From contig JAJTWR010000251.1 in assembly GCA_021613335.1 (NCBI GenBank), forward strand, positions 2,251,001 to 2,315,000: a stretch of 64,000 nucleotides of DNA, in the 5' to 3' direction. The notes beneath the pieces are model-generated. The model saw nothing but the letters and a program-made list of their open reading frames with translations. It ran no database searches and had not been told where the DNA came from. This DNA is from Whitmania pigra (lineage: Eukaryota; Annelida; Clitellata; Hirudinida; Haemopidae). Positions 23,701-35,000 of the stretch are shown one piece after another (positions within the stretch are counted from its first letter, which is position 1; each line of letters begins with the position of its first letter). A program made the position numbers and the translations under genes.

Positions 23701-24017
23701 AGAGAAGAGCAGGCTAAAACCGGAAGGCATTATTAAAATTCATTTCACGAGCAATCGTATTTTTAACCCTTTGAAACCCGGAAACCCGGCCTGCCGGAGA
23801 CGCCTACAGACCCGAAAGGCAGGTTTTTCTGGCTATCGCATCTACTGCCATTACCCCGTCATTAGATAAAAACTGCTGGGGGACTCTTGTTATAGGGAGA
23901 AATGGCCAGGAGGAACAGGGTTTAAAGGGTTAAGTTTTATTAAATTTCTATTAAAACGCGGAAATTCATTGTACTTCTTAGAAATAGAGCTCCGAGCATG
24001 AGATATATTCCTAACAT
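20799..24017 (-). CDS. Two-domain Ly6/quiver-like GPI-anchored protein, copy 1 (5 exons, 232 aa)
   Basis: Exons on the minus strand: 24017-23975 (signal peptide), 23713-23573, 22337-22200, 21939-21787, 21022-20799. All are GT-AG, phase 1 at each junction, 699 nt in total. The protein starts MLGIYLMLGALFLR (short signal sequence). It then has two successive Ly6/uPAR three-finger domains, each opening with CYSC and closing near CGVDLCN or CDTYLCN, and ends in a hydrophobic tail (IAGFIIPLSWLILAFV) typical of a GPI-anchor signal. The RGC...C...LCN spacing resembles invertebrate quiver/sleepless proteins, which act at the cell surface; the actual role here is unknown. It is convergent with enolase-like B and duplicated at 28169-30828. 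Intron 2 carries about 480 bp absent from the other copy. Confidence 0.8.
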
Positions 24018-24420
24018 ATTCGAATATTTATCGGTTGTTGAACTTGTCTGATAAAACTTTATATTGTTGAGCCTTTTTGTTTAAATTTATATCGTGCACT
24101 ACCGTCTTAAGCAAATTCAAGTGCTCTTATTAAGAAGTGCACACTTGTCTTCCGCCAGCAGACACTTATATAATGGTAAAAGCCTAGTCTCTAACGTAGC
24201 TGAAGTTATCAGACACTCACACTTTCTTCTTAATGCGAAGATTCAAATGATAATAATTGGAAACTACGTTACAAATGCTTTTTAAAAATGGTCATATCTC
24301 AATCAAAGGAAGACTTTGTTATTTTATATTATTTGGAAAAACGTAAATAAAAGTACAGAAATAAAACATTAAGTTTTAGTATTTAAATTTATGTAAATAA
24401 ATATTTATAACATTACTAGC
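24018..24420. other. 5' flank of Ly6-like copy 1 with the left arm of an inverted repeat
   Basis: Upstream flank of the minus-strand Ly6-like gene. Bases 24139-24290 are the left arm of a long inverted repeat whose partner, reversed, is at about 26650-26815 (for example CTTCCGCCAGCAGACACTTA). Both arms are imperfect. No coding sequence. Confidence 0.6.
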
Positions 24421-25040
24421 TGTTTCCCCGGCTTTGCCCGGTAATAGATTTGCGATTGAATAAACTTCATGTACAGTATAAAATATTTTTATTAATATGA
24501 ATTAACATAATACTTGGCTATAAACAACACTTTTAGTTTGACCCGGAGCAAGAATAAATAAATTGCTGGGTGAACCCAACCTTGAGCATACAACATAAAG
24601 TTGTTCGTGGGAAAACACGGAGATCTGAAGTCCACTCCACATTATTTAATAGATTGCCCCTGCGACTTGTTTATAGTTATCGAGAATGCAAGTCTTACTG
24701 GAAATTACAATTTTTTGAAGTTAAAAGGAATATCCGTAAAAATGTTGAGCACTATCCAAGATGTACTCTCATGTTATGCTTTAAAGTAATCTTTTTTACA
24801 TGTCTCCACAAAAATGAATGGTTTAAACATGCATGGATTTCATCGGCCGGTGTTGACTTTGGTACGACAGGTAAAGTTTGACGAAAATCTCCACAGGAGT
24901 AACAGAGTTCCTCCCATCAAGATGTTATTTCCCTTCAAATCTCTAAGAGTAGTGTCAAGAGCTTCGATAATCTACTTGAGCGCTGTGGCGCATTCGTCCC
25001 AAACAATTAATTTACATAATTTCTGCAAGGTTACAATTCG
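24421..25040 (-). mobile_element. Helitron helicase remnant (PIF1-like), frameshifted
   Basis: Read on the minus strand from 25040 down, the region encodes broken PIF1/Helitron helicase motifs: KLCKLIVWDECAT (Walker B), TLRDLKGNNILMGG, QTLPVVPKSTPADE, LWRHVKKITLKHNMRV, FPVRLAFSITINKSQG, and after a further frameshift SHGQLYVVCSRLGSPSNLF. Several stops and shifts occur, and an internal block between NMRV and FPVRL is missing, so it is inactive. A Helitron origin is inferred from these motifs; no Rep/HUH domain is visible. Confidence 0.75.
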
Positions 25041-26519
25041 ATTTGAACATTGTGATATTCGATTTTGGCCTCCGCGATTTTGATTTTATTCAATTTGCAT
25101 TTTTTTCAATTCGATTTGAAAAGTAAATCGAATCTCCTGATTTGTGGAGCAGCCGTTCATTTGAACCAATTATAGGAGTGAAATTCCACTACTTTGATGA
25201 AGGCTTTCAGCTGAAAACAAAGACTGCTGCATACATACGCTTTGGGTCAAAACACACAGGAAAAAATATTTGTACAGCTTTTGAGGAAATACTGTCAGAG
25301 CATGGAATGCAGAGCATTGACATTGGATATGTTGTTACTGACAATGCCAGAAACATGCTTAAAGCCTTCACAATATTTTCAGAGGAAGCTGCCAGGTTTG
25401 CGTTTGATTGTACGGAAGATAAAAGTGAAATGAGAGAACGTGATGATGCTTCAGAGCCATTGAATGACATTGATGAAATTTTGGACAGCTAAGGGTCCGC
25501 TTTCCGAAACTACAACGATTTGCTAGTAGACTTCTAAGCATCCCGGCATCACCTGGAAGTGTGGAAAGACTGTTTTCAATTTTAGGTGCTTTTGTCTTCG
25601 CAAGAAGAAATTGATTGTCAGCGTCAACTGTGGAATCACTGCTGCTGGTGAGGGAACATAGAACTGACTCAAACTGGGTTTAATGATATTTTTTTAAAAA
25701 CGGTTATAAATGAATTTTGCCTAGGGGTTTCATTGTGTTGTTTTTCACGAAAAAATTTGCGAAGCTACGGCAGTAGTACATTTTTGAAGATTTGATTCGA
25801 TTTGGGATTTGAACATTTGAGGTTTGATTTGATTTGAAAGTTTGAGATTTGATTTGAGATTTGGTTATTGAGATTTGATTATTGAGATTTGATTCATTTA
25901 TAAATGATTTGAGATTTGACCATGATCACTGATAACAAAACAACCACGCTTTCTACAATTCTTCATTGAAATTCCACTTTATTTGAACTGTTGGTTCAAC
26001 TTCCTATTAGGTTGACATTGGGCACATTCAGATTTCACGCTTAATCATTGTAAGACAAAGATCAATGATTATTAGTTAGCAAATCAAATACTTCAAAGGG
26101 CGGGAAGCCTGACTAAGCAAGGAAGTTACTTTAGGATCTTACTCTTTATGATACCTACGAATCTAATTGCTTAGGGTCCATTTACAACCATGGCTTCCAC
26201 ATTGGATTTCATCAAAGACATAATATCGGAAGCTTAGTTCAATTTTGACATGATAAAATGCAAGCATGTAAATACTAGCGTTCGAGGATTGGGATGTTTT
26301 GGTATTTATGCTGATCCATAAGTGAATATGTACATAAAACAAAGTTGAAATCTAAAAAACATTTTGATGCACATTTATTTGATCAGTCTAAACTTCGTGG
26401 TTATTGAGTAAAAGAACTCGTACGGCAATTAAATACTGGAAGGACTTCAGCTTAAGATGTCTCGCGATATTTTAAGCACTTATGTTGTTCCACAATTTTA
26501 ACAGCTATTTATAACATAT
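25041..26519 (+). mobile_element. hAT transposase remnant within a GATTTGA-rich insertion
   Basis: Bases 25142-25680 encode pieces of a hAT/ZBED-type transposase: KTAAYIRFGSKHTGKNICTAF, VVTDNARNMLKAF and, after stops, the C-terminal dimerisation motif SIPASPGSVERLFSILGAF. The fragment lacks its BED finger and much of the core. Low-complexity GATTTGA-type DNA borders it (25060-25140, 25785-25920). This block is absent from duplication unit 2, where 31639 joins directly to the equivalent of 26520. Because the Helitron reading continues across 24829 in unit 1, a deletion in unit 2 is more likely than a single insertion here. Confidence 0.65.
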
Positions 26520-26830
26520 TTGGAAAGTAGAAATCTTAACGAGCATTTTGATGCACATTTCATCAGTCGTAAAGTCTTACTGAGTAAGAAGACTTTTGAA
26601 CAAATTCCTCAAATTTTTAATAACTTCAAAAATTTGAAAATCTTCCTACAATTGATATATAAACATTTTTGAAAAGCATTTGAAACGTAGTTTTTAAATA
26701 TTATAATTTGAAATTTCGCATTAGAAATTAATTTTGAGTGTCTGCTAACTTCAGCTACGTTAAAGACTAGGTTTTTACCATTATGTAAGTGTCTGCTGGC
26801 GGAAGGCAAGTGCACTCGAAAGTACCAAGC
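26520..26830. repeat. Right arm of long inverted repeat at the duplication junction
   Basis: Bases 26650-26815 are the imperfect reverse complement of 24139-24290. Bases 26520-26787 are also repeated directly at 31640-31919. The arm ends about 15 bp before the junction where truncated enolase sequence begins (26831). Confidence 0.7.
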
Positions 26831-27885
26831 ATAAAATTAGCGTTCTGCCAGTTCCCATGTTCACCATCCTAGGCGGTGGAGCTAGCTACAGAACGAGACT
26901 ATTCATGGAGGAGATTATGATCATGCCCACTGGCACGAAGAATTTCGAGGACGCCTACAGAGCTGGAAGTGAAATCTACCATCAGACCAAGCAGCTGCTC
27001 GCCTCGAACTACGGTCTGAACGCCACAAATGTTGGAGCACTCGGGAACTTTTGTCCCTACTTGGAAAACGAAGTTGAAGCTCTGGAACTGATCAAGAACT
27101 CCATCGAGAAGGCAGGATACACGGGTCAAGTCAAGGTCGCGATTAACTGCAGTGTCAAAGAGTGGTTTAAAAATGGTTTGAAATTTCTTCTTTTTTTATG
27201 TAATTACAAAATTTGTGCGGTCAAATTAGTATTTGTTATTGTATTACTTTTAATGCTAGTTTATTTTAAATAGAAATTCTTAGAATTTTTTAAAGCGTTT
27301 CTGAATTCACGTTAGTCATTTTCAAGAGCTCACTCTTCAGACACTTGCAACATCGACTTCAAACAATCGAAGAGCGAAAAAGACCTTTGGCTAACCGGAG
27401 AGGAGCTCGGAGAATTGTATAGGAATCTGTTGATCAAGTATTCGGTGATGAGCATCCAAGACCCTTTCTTTTACGACGACTGGAAGTCTTGGTCATCTCT
27501 CACAGCGAAGACGTCCGTCCAGATAGCTGGCAGCTCGCTCCTGTGTTCGAATCCTGTCTTCATCCAGCAAGCCATCGAAAAACATGCCTGCAACTGTCTT
27601 GTTCTCAAGCTCAACGAGATAGGAACAGTCAGCGAGGCCATCGAGGCCTTCAAGTTGGCTCGAGATGCCGGATGGTCTTGCATAGTGTCCGACAGGCAAG
27701 GCGACACGGAGGACAGCTTCATAGCCGATCTCGCCGTCGGTCTTAATGCTGGCCAATTAAAGGCCGGTGCCCCCTGCAGTCTCGAGAGAGTTTCGAATTA
27801 CAACCAGCTTCTCAGAATCGAGTCAAAGTTAGGCCCTGATGCTATCTATGCTGGCACTAATTTTAGATACATACAACAACCATGA
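26831..27885 (+). pseudogene. 5'-truncated third enolase-like copy
   Basis: Two exons, 26831-27175 and 27341-27885, copy the end of exon 2 and all of exon 3 of enolase-like B. Coding differences are few (for example GHF to GNF, DTYN to DTCN, IHQP to IQQP). The N-terminal domain and start exon are missing: sequence before 26831 is inverted-repeat DNA. The first in-frame Met is 26857 (MFTILGGG). Both exons stay open, so a transcript could still make a barrel-domain fragment, but a promoter is not evident. A duplication-truncated pseudogene is the simplest reading. Confidence 0.8.
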
Positions 27886-28168
27886 CATTTATTTGGAGGC
27901 CTCGTGGTTAAGGGCTAGGGTTATAGTTACAACTTTCATACTTGAACTGATTTCTAACAATTTTTCAGATTGTTTAGCTGTATTTGACGATGACTCAATA
28001 GTTCATTGAAATTTGAAAATTAAAATAACAATAATAACATTAATAATAATAAATATTGTATAGCAATTATTGTTAATAGTCAGTAATTAGAGTTAATTAA
28101 CGTCTATTAGAAGTGCGCTTCAATTAATTCGACCTGCCAACGTAAAAGCATCACTCTCATTATTTACC

Positions 28169-30828
28169 TCAATTGGTAACAAAAGCAAGAATAAGCCAAG
28201 ATAAGGGAATGATAAATCCGGCAATGGCTTTTATGGCTTCTGAGTGCCCGCCGAGTGGTTTCGTGCCATCCCAATCGTTGCACTGATAGGTATCGCAAAA
28301 CTTATTGCAGGTGATGAAGTAAGAGTCTTCTACGCATCCCTCCATTTGTCGTAAGTTGCAACCCCTTTGGAAACTTCTCACCAAACCTTCACCTGAAGAG
28401 CATGAGAAAATGGTGATGTGGATGGTGGATGGCAGGATGGTCAAGCGGTCTGTTGCTGATGCTACTGCTGTTGTTGTTGTTACCGCTGATGTTTTTGTTA
28501 TTGCTGTAGTTAATTAGATAATAGGACAGTGCCCTTACGATTGGGTTCAATTATTGCCATCACGGGGGTGCTGGAGCCAATTTTACGAGCTAATCGATAA
28601 GAAAAGCTAATTGATTAGCGTTAATTTCATGATTCGGTTTTGTTCAAGTGACAGCTGCATAAATCATGCGTAAATGAAGTGGGATTAAAAGTTCTGTAAA
28701 AACATGGAATTTAATCTAAAAGCGTTTCGCTTTAAGTCGTAAACTTGAAGCCGTGATAAGGTCTTAGTGACTTTATTGCTGTTAGCGACTAGTTAGTAAC
28801 TAATCTCAGTTATTGGCCTTATTTTCTATAGCATTGTGGAAGCATATTTATATTTTTCTATTGTTGGTATACTGTATAAGCCCAGTAACCATCGAAATAC
28901 TTTAAAACATTTAAGTAGATCTGATTAGTTTAGTCAATGATGATGATGACGGTATGGGTGATAATGATAATGATTCCGAGTTTGATTAAATCCATTCGTT
29001 GTATCGATGCGGTAAAGCTGATGATGTAGTTACCAGCTTTAATTTTATTGGTGTTTAAAACAAGGGTCAAATTGGTCGATTTAATCATCCGAGGAATTTA
29101 ACATCACGCCTTTAGACGTCCCAAGTCTCTTATGGGCTTTTTAAGGACCAACCTTTGTCGTACTGCTGAAAGATATGACATTCTCGGTCCTCTGGGCATC
29201 CGACGATGTTGTTGTGTGGAAGCGTTGACGGGTCCGTGACGCACCTGTCATCACTTCCAGGCCCGTTATAACTGTACACGCATGAATAACAATCCCTCTT
29301 CGATTCTGATAATATTAACGATGTTATTATAAATCTTATTATAGATGTTATTATAGATGTCATTAGCGATGTTATGTACGAATCTTATTATATATCAGAA
29401 AGCGTTAAATAATAATATTGTTTGCATATTTAATTATTTACATGGCGCCATAAGCCTAATCATCAGGCATCACCAAGAGTCTTGTCTTACCTGAAGAAGT
29501 AAAGTTAGTAACCGGCAGGTTGTTGCAGAAATCCACGCCACAGAGAATCGTTATTCTTCGGATTCCATCATCAGCGTTTGGTTTCAGACTTTCTCCGCAA
29601 CCTCTTGTTAATTTCCATAGTTTGTTTTCTTTTATTAGAAAAACACCCCACGGTTGTAAGTTGAATTTTATCGAATTAATAGGAAGAAAAATAAATGCCC
29701 TTGCGTAGAAACGTTTTTGGCAACACGGGTTGACACGATTTTAATGAAAGATTTTTTAAGCTTGAAACTTTAGGGGAAAATGAGCCACTTAGGGGAAGGT
29801 TTGCTTTTCAGTGTATGCAGATTATATCTGTGCTGTGAAAATCTATTTAATAATGCTAAAGGGCTTGCTCGTTTCATTTTGCAACATGCATGAAGTATTA
29901 AATTTAGTGTTTACGTACATAATACTGAAAAATAATGTTATCCTGAGTAGTAACCCTTTTTGTAGGGTTAATCCGTAAGGGACTGCAATCCAGTTCATGC
30001 TACAGCAGGTTAAAGTTTGGTTTCCCCACAGAAATTTGTTGAGCCTGATGCTCTTGTTGCGGATGTGTTTGCAGGTGTTCTAACTGTCAAAACTGGATGA
30101 CCTGACAGAAAGCACTGCAGGCCAATCATACCAAGCTGCTTCGTTTTCGGGATGTTATTAAATGAATGTTGGAGATGGTTTGCTTCTGCAATGGCATGAA
30201 TCCAAATTAACGGTTCTCCATTTCGTTAGTATGCTGAACAATCTGAGATTCCATCCTTGGTGACAAAACTGTTGAGGTACTTTTCCCAACTGCTCATTTT
30301 ACCTAATAGATTCGTTTTAACCCACTTTCCCCTATATTAACTTCTATAAATAAAATATATTACTACGTATCATGAAAACAAACCCTTAAATTCTGCGAGA
30401 AAGAGACATCTTTCACGACATTCAGAAATCAGTGTTGAGGCGACAGATTCACCGGGAATTGTTGCGCAGGACTGATCCTTGATCGAGTTGAGTGTACACG
30501 AGTGACATTTGAGAGAAGAGCAGGCTAAAACCGGAAGGCATTATTAAAATTCATTTCACGAGCAATCGTATTTTTAACCCTTTGAAACCCGGAAACCCGG
30601 CCTGCCGGAGAAGCCTACAGACCCGAAAGGCAGGTTTTTCTGGCCATCACATCTACTGCCATTACCCCGTCATTAGATAAAAACTGCTGGGGGACTCTTG
30701 TTATAGGGAGAAATGGCCAGGAGGAACAGGGTTTAAAGGGTTAAGTTTTATTAAATTTTTATTAAAACGCGGAAATTCACTATACTTCTTAGAAATAGAG
30801 CTCCGAGCATGAGATATATTCCTAACAT
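28169..30828 (-). CDS. Two-domain Ly6/quiver-like GPI-anchored protein, copy 2 (5 exons, 232 aa)
   Basis: Exons 30828-30786, 30524-30384, 29628-29491, 29305-29153 and 28392-28169 have the same lengths and phases as copy 1, with all splice sites kept. Signal peptide, two Ly6 domains and GPI tail are intact. The signal exon and the last exon are almost identical to copy 1 (one change, L to Q in CDTYQCN). The three Ly6 exons carry about 26 base differences, about 22 of them replacements, e.g. CYSC to CHSC in domain 1 and ICGVDLCNKHP to LCGVDFCNNLP. All Ly6 cysteines appear kept. It looks functional and faster-evolving than its surroundings. Confidence 0.8.
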
Positions 30829-31237
30829 ATTCGAATATTTATCGGTTGTTGAACTTGTCTGATAAAACTTTATATTGTTGAGCCTTTTTGTCTGAATTTA
30901 TATCGTCCACTACCGTCTTAAGCCAATTCAAGTGCTCTTATTAAGAAGTGCACACTTGTCTTCCGCCAGCAGACACTTATATAATGGTAAAAGCCTAGTC
31001 TCTATCGTAGCTGAAGTTAGCAGACACTCACACTTTCTTCTTAATGCGAAGATTCAAATGATAATAATTGGAAACTACGTTACAAATGCTTTTTAAAAAT
31101 GGTCATATCTCAATCAAAGGAAGACTTTGTTATTTTATATTATTTGGAAAAACGTAAATAAAAGTACAGAAATAAAACATTAAGTTTTAGTATTTAAATT
31201 TATGTAAATAAATATTTATAACATTACTAGCTGTTTC

Positions 31238-31640
31238 CCCGGCTTTGCCCGGTAATAGATTTGCGATTGAATAAACTTCATGTACAGTATAAAATATTTT
31301 TATTAATATGAATTAACATAATACTTGGCTATAAACAACACTTTTAGTTTGACCCCGGAGCAAGAATAAATAAATTGCTGGGTGAACCCAACCTTGAGCA
31401 TACAACATAAAGTTGTCCGTGGGAAAACACGGAGATCTGAAGTCCACTCCACATTATTTAATAGATTACCCCTGCGACTTGTTTATAGTTATCGAGAATG
31501 CAAGTCTTACTGGAAATTACAATTTTTTGAAGTTAAAAGAAATATCCGTAAAAATGTTGAGCACTGGCCAAGATGTACTCTCATGTTATGCTTTAAAGTA
31601 ATCTTTTTTACATGTCTCCACAAAAATGAATGGTTTAAAC
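31238..31640 (-). mobile_element. Helitron helicase remnant, second copy (shorter)
   Basis: Duplicate of the unit-1 remnant. On the minus strand it shows FPVRLAFSITINKSQG and the frameshifted SHGQLYVVCSRLGSPSNLF block. It is cut at 31640, within the LWRHVKK part, where sequence matching 26520 onward begins; an ACAT is shared at the two ends of the missing block. Confidence 0.7.
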
Positions 31641-32097
31641 ATTTGGAAAGTAGAAATCTTAACGAACATTTTGATGCACATTTCATCAGTCGTAAAGTCG
31701 TGGTTACTGAGTAAGAAGACTTTTGAACACATTCCTCAAATTTTTAATAACTTCAAAAATTTGAAAATTTTCCTACAATTGATATATAAACATTTTTGAA
31801 AAGCTTTTGAAACGTAGTTTTTAAATATTATAATTTGAAACTTCGCATTAGAAATTAATTTTGAGTGTCTGCTAACTTCAGCTACGTTAAAGACTAGGTT
31901 TTTACCATTATATAAGTGTCGAAATTCTCGTAATTTACATCAGGAAGCGCTTTTTTTTTACATTGACGTTAAACAAAAGTTAGGTTAATAATTTTTTAAA
32001 TTTATGTTTTGATAATTAATAAATAAATAATAACTTTCTTTTAATCTCATCGAAACATTTAATTCCGTTGTTATAGAAACGCTTTCGTGACCAAAAC

Positions 32098-35000
32098 ATG
32101 GAAACTGAGGAAAATACCGATAGATTCTATTTTGAAAGTCGGTTTAGTCAAAATTTTTGTTTTAAATGCTAGTTTAAGCCACAAAATTATATTTAATTTG
32201 CATCGATTAGGATGTGTTCTTCCCGAAGATAGCGACTCAGAATTTGATTATGGTTACGTTCCAGAAGACGATGGAACAAAAAGCGTGGGTTAGCAATGAA
32301 CTGATTCTGATTTGATAATTTGATTATGAAAAAGTAAAACAAAATACTCACCTATTCTCAAAATAAGTTTGCAAATTGATTGCGCTTTTGCAGATTTGAA
32401 TCCAAATGAACGCCTGGAAGACGCTGTGAAAAATGTCGAAGAGGTAGCACACGGGATTCAAGAAGAGGTGATACAATTAATAAGAAATGAACGATATTAA
32501 TTAAATATTCATAATGTAATTCACTCAGAGCTAATTGATCTGATTATATTGATTATTGTAATAAACTTAATCAATAAGGCCAATTGCAGATCACTAAACC
32601 GGCAACGAACATGCCGAGCGTCTTGTGCAAGCCAGAGTTGCCAGAAGATTTTGTGAGAAACTTTCTGGTCACTAAAGGGATGCAAGACACTTTGGATGCA
32701 TTTCAGGAGGAATGGTGATGTCGATCATAGTTCCCAAAGTCATTGCAATGACTTTGAATGATGAACCTATTGATAAAGTCATTTTCTTCATTAAGGCCAT
32801 GTCAACAATTTTTGTAACATATCATGACAATGATGATGATGATGATAATGCATCACAACATTAAATTCGCCTGACAAATCAATCTAATAAATTTTTTGAA
32901 ACCAAACATCTAATGTTGCTGATTTATCCATGTATGCGTCCGAGTAATTTAACATTGCATCTTTCACTGATTATTTCCAGGTACAAAATGCAAGCAATGG
33001 GCCTCGTGCGGACCGAACATGGGCAGCCTCTGGATGATGTTTATTCTGTTATTCTCTGCTTGGAACAAGAACTTGCCTGGGTCAACAAAGAACTTGATTA
33101 TCACAAGAAGCTTTTAGAGTAAGTAATGATGATCCGTAATGATGATGATGATAACGATTATCATCGTATTATTAAATTAATGCATTAAAATATGCATTAT
33201 TATCAATTTAAGTGATAATTAGTATTATAGTTAACTGAAGGCTATGACAATAGTCATGCATTTTTAGTCATTTTTATTGTTCACATCAAAATAATGTCTA
33301 AAAGTATCACCTGATATTTCAAAATGGTCCATTGCTTTCAACTATTTTTTCCAAATAATTCCAACAAATTATTTCTATGAAATGATAGCTACTACATGAT
33401 AGCATCCACAACTTCAAGATATTCCATCTGAATGATATAAAAATCTATATTCAAAACAATCTGACCAATCTGCACTAACTTTTAACAATCCCCGCCCTTT
33501 TAAGGAGGAGCAAAGACAAATATGCCAGGGTTCTTAAGGAGAGGGATCACCACAAGATCAACCACCGGCGTATCCATCAGGAGAAGGAAAGAATAATTCT
33601 GGAACTGTCTCGGATGAAAGACCATCTCAGAAAATACGAACCAGTTGTTGCCGAGATTTCGACCAAATATCGAGCCGCCATGAAGGAAAAGATGCTGACT
33701 CGACTGGAGCTCGAGAAGACCAGGAACCAATTGGATTGCTATACAGGTTACCCATGTCTGGCCAATGGTTTCCATTACCTTTTTGTTAATGTTGTGATAA
33801 ACATCATTGTTTTGTTAACTTATATAATTTGTTGTTGTTGCTTTATTATTATTGTTATTGTTATTGTTGTTGTTGTTGTTGTTGTTGTTATTGTTATTGT
33901 TATTGTTATTATTATTATTATTATTGCCATTGTTGTAGCTTTACATCATCAAGCCAACATTTGTATTTAAGTTTTCATATGATTGTAAAAACTGAACTAC
34001 ACCAACAATTTCACTTTCACCCAGCTCCCGGATACAACCAGCCGAGGGTGATGCCGCTGGATCATCAGCCACTGCCCCAAAACCCCATCACCAATTTCGA
34101 CTCCAGTTATGCCGTCAGGAACGATGCGGACGGTTGCGACGGAGGGTCGCAAATGTTCATCACCAACATGACTGCTGACAACTTCAACGACAACAACAAC
34201 AACTTCAACGATGGCAAGAATGTTAACAACAATCGCAACTTGTGCAAGTACCCTAAAGTCATTGGACCAATGAGTGAGAAGGTGATACAGCCAAAGAAGA
34301 TCACCAGAACTGCAAAAGACCCTAGGGTGAGTGAAAATGACCCTTTTAAAGCATTCTTTCTATGCTTGGATGTCCAGTAAAGTTTACAAGACATACTTTC
34401 ATATCGAAGTGTTTGTTGTATGTACAGATATATTTAAGGCTTCATAATATTAATATCAATGTCAAATTTTTGCTCCCAGACATGAGTTTAAAAACAAAGT
34501 AGGCATTAAAGTTTACCACCATGCCACTAATTGGTCATGTGATTTAGTAATTTATTTATAGGATTCAAAATTTCCCCAAGATCCAAAAGTCAATCCTCTC
34601 TTGTCTGGAATAAGGATGCCTCCTCAGTTCCTATCTGTTTATGAAGGTTTCAAGCCATCGAAGTTGACCTATTTACATACCCTCCCAATAACCAGGTTAC
34701 CTTGCAGATTATTTTACGGATATTCAACTGCTCAAATGTACTTATTAACTTAGGGCAAACAATTGTTTCCACCCATAGGGGAAAAAGCTGAAATCACATC
34801 CCTGCTTGTCACACATTGATTGAACTATGAATGCCATGTTTAATATAACTCTTATATGCAATTTATAAAACCGGTTTTACACCTCTCATAATTGTGTCAT
34901 CCAGTATGTAATACAACCAATGAAATGCTTCCCACAGTGTCAAGGTCCACCCTTGCAAGACAAGCTTTGCAACGACGAGTGATGACCACTCCTGGAAATT

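Larger units (their letters stand above)
19461..26830. repeat. Tandem segmental duplication, unit 1
   Basis: From 19461 (inside enolase-like B) the sequence is repeated from 26831 at an offset of 7370 bp. It includes the 3' two-thirds of enolase-like B, the whole Ly6-like gene, part of a Helitron helicase and an inverted repeat. Relative to unit 2, unit 1 has extra DNA at about 21965-22045, 22998-23475 and 24829-26519. Most stretches differ by only a few bases per hundred. Confidence 0.92.
26831..31919. repeat. Tandem segmental duplication, unit 2
   Basis: Direct copy of 19461-26787, shortened by three deletions or missing insertions. It carries a truncated enolase-like copy, a complete Ly6-like gene, the 5' flank with the left inverted-repeat arm (from about 30950), a shorter Helitron piece and the 26520-26787 segment. 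Similarity ends at about 31919, where unrelated sequence leading to SPAG16 begins. Confidence 0.92.
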
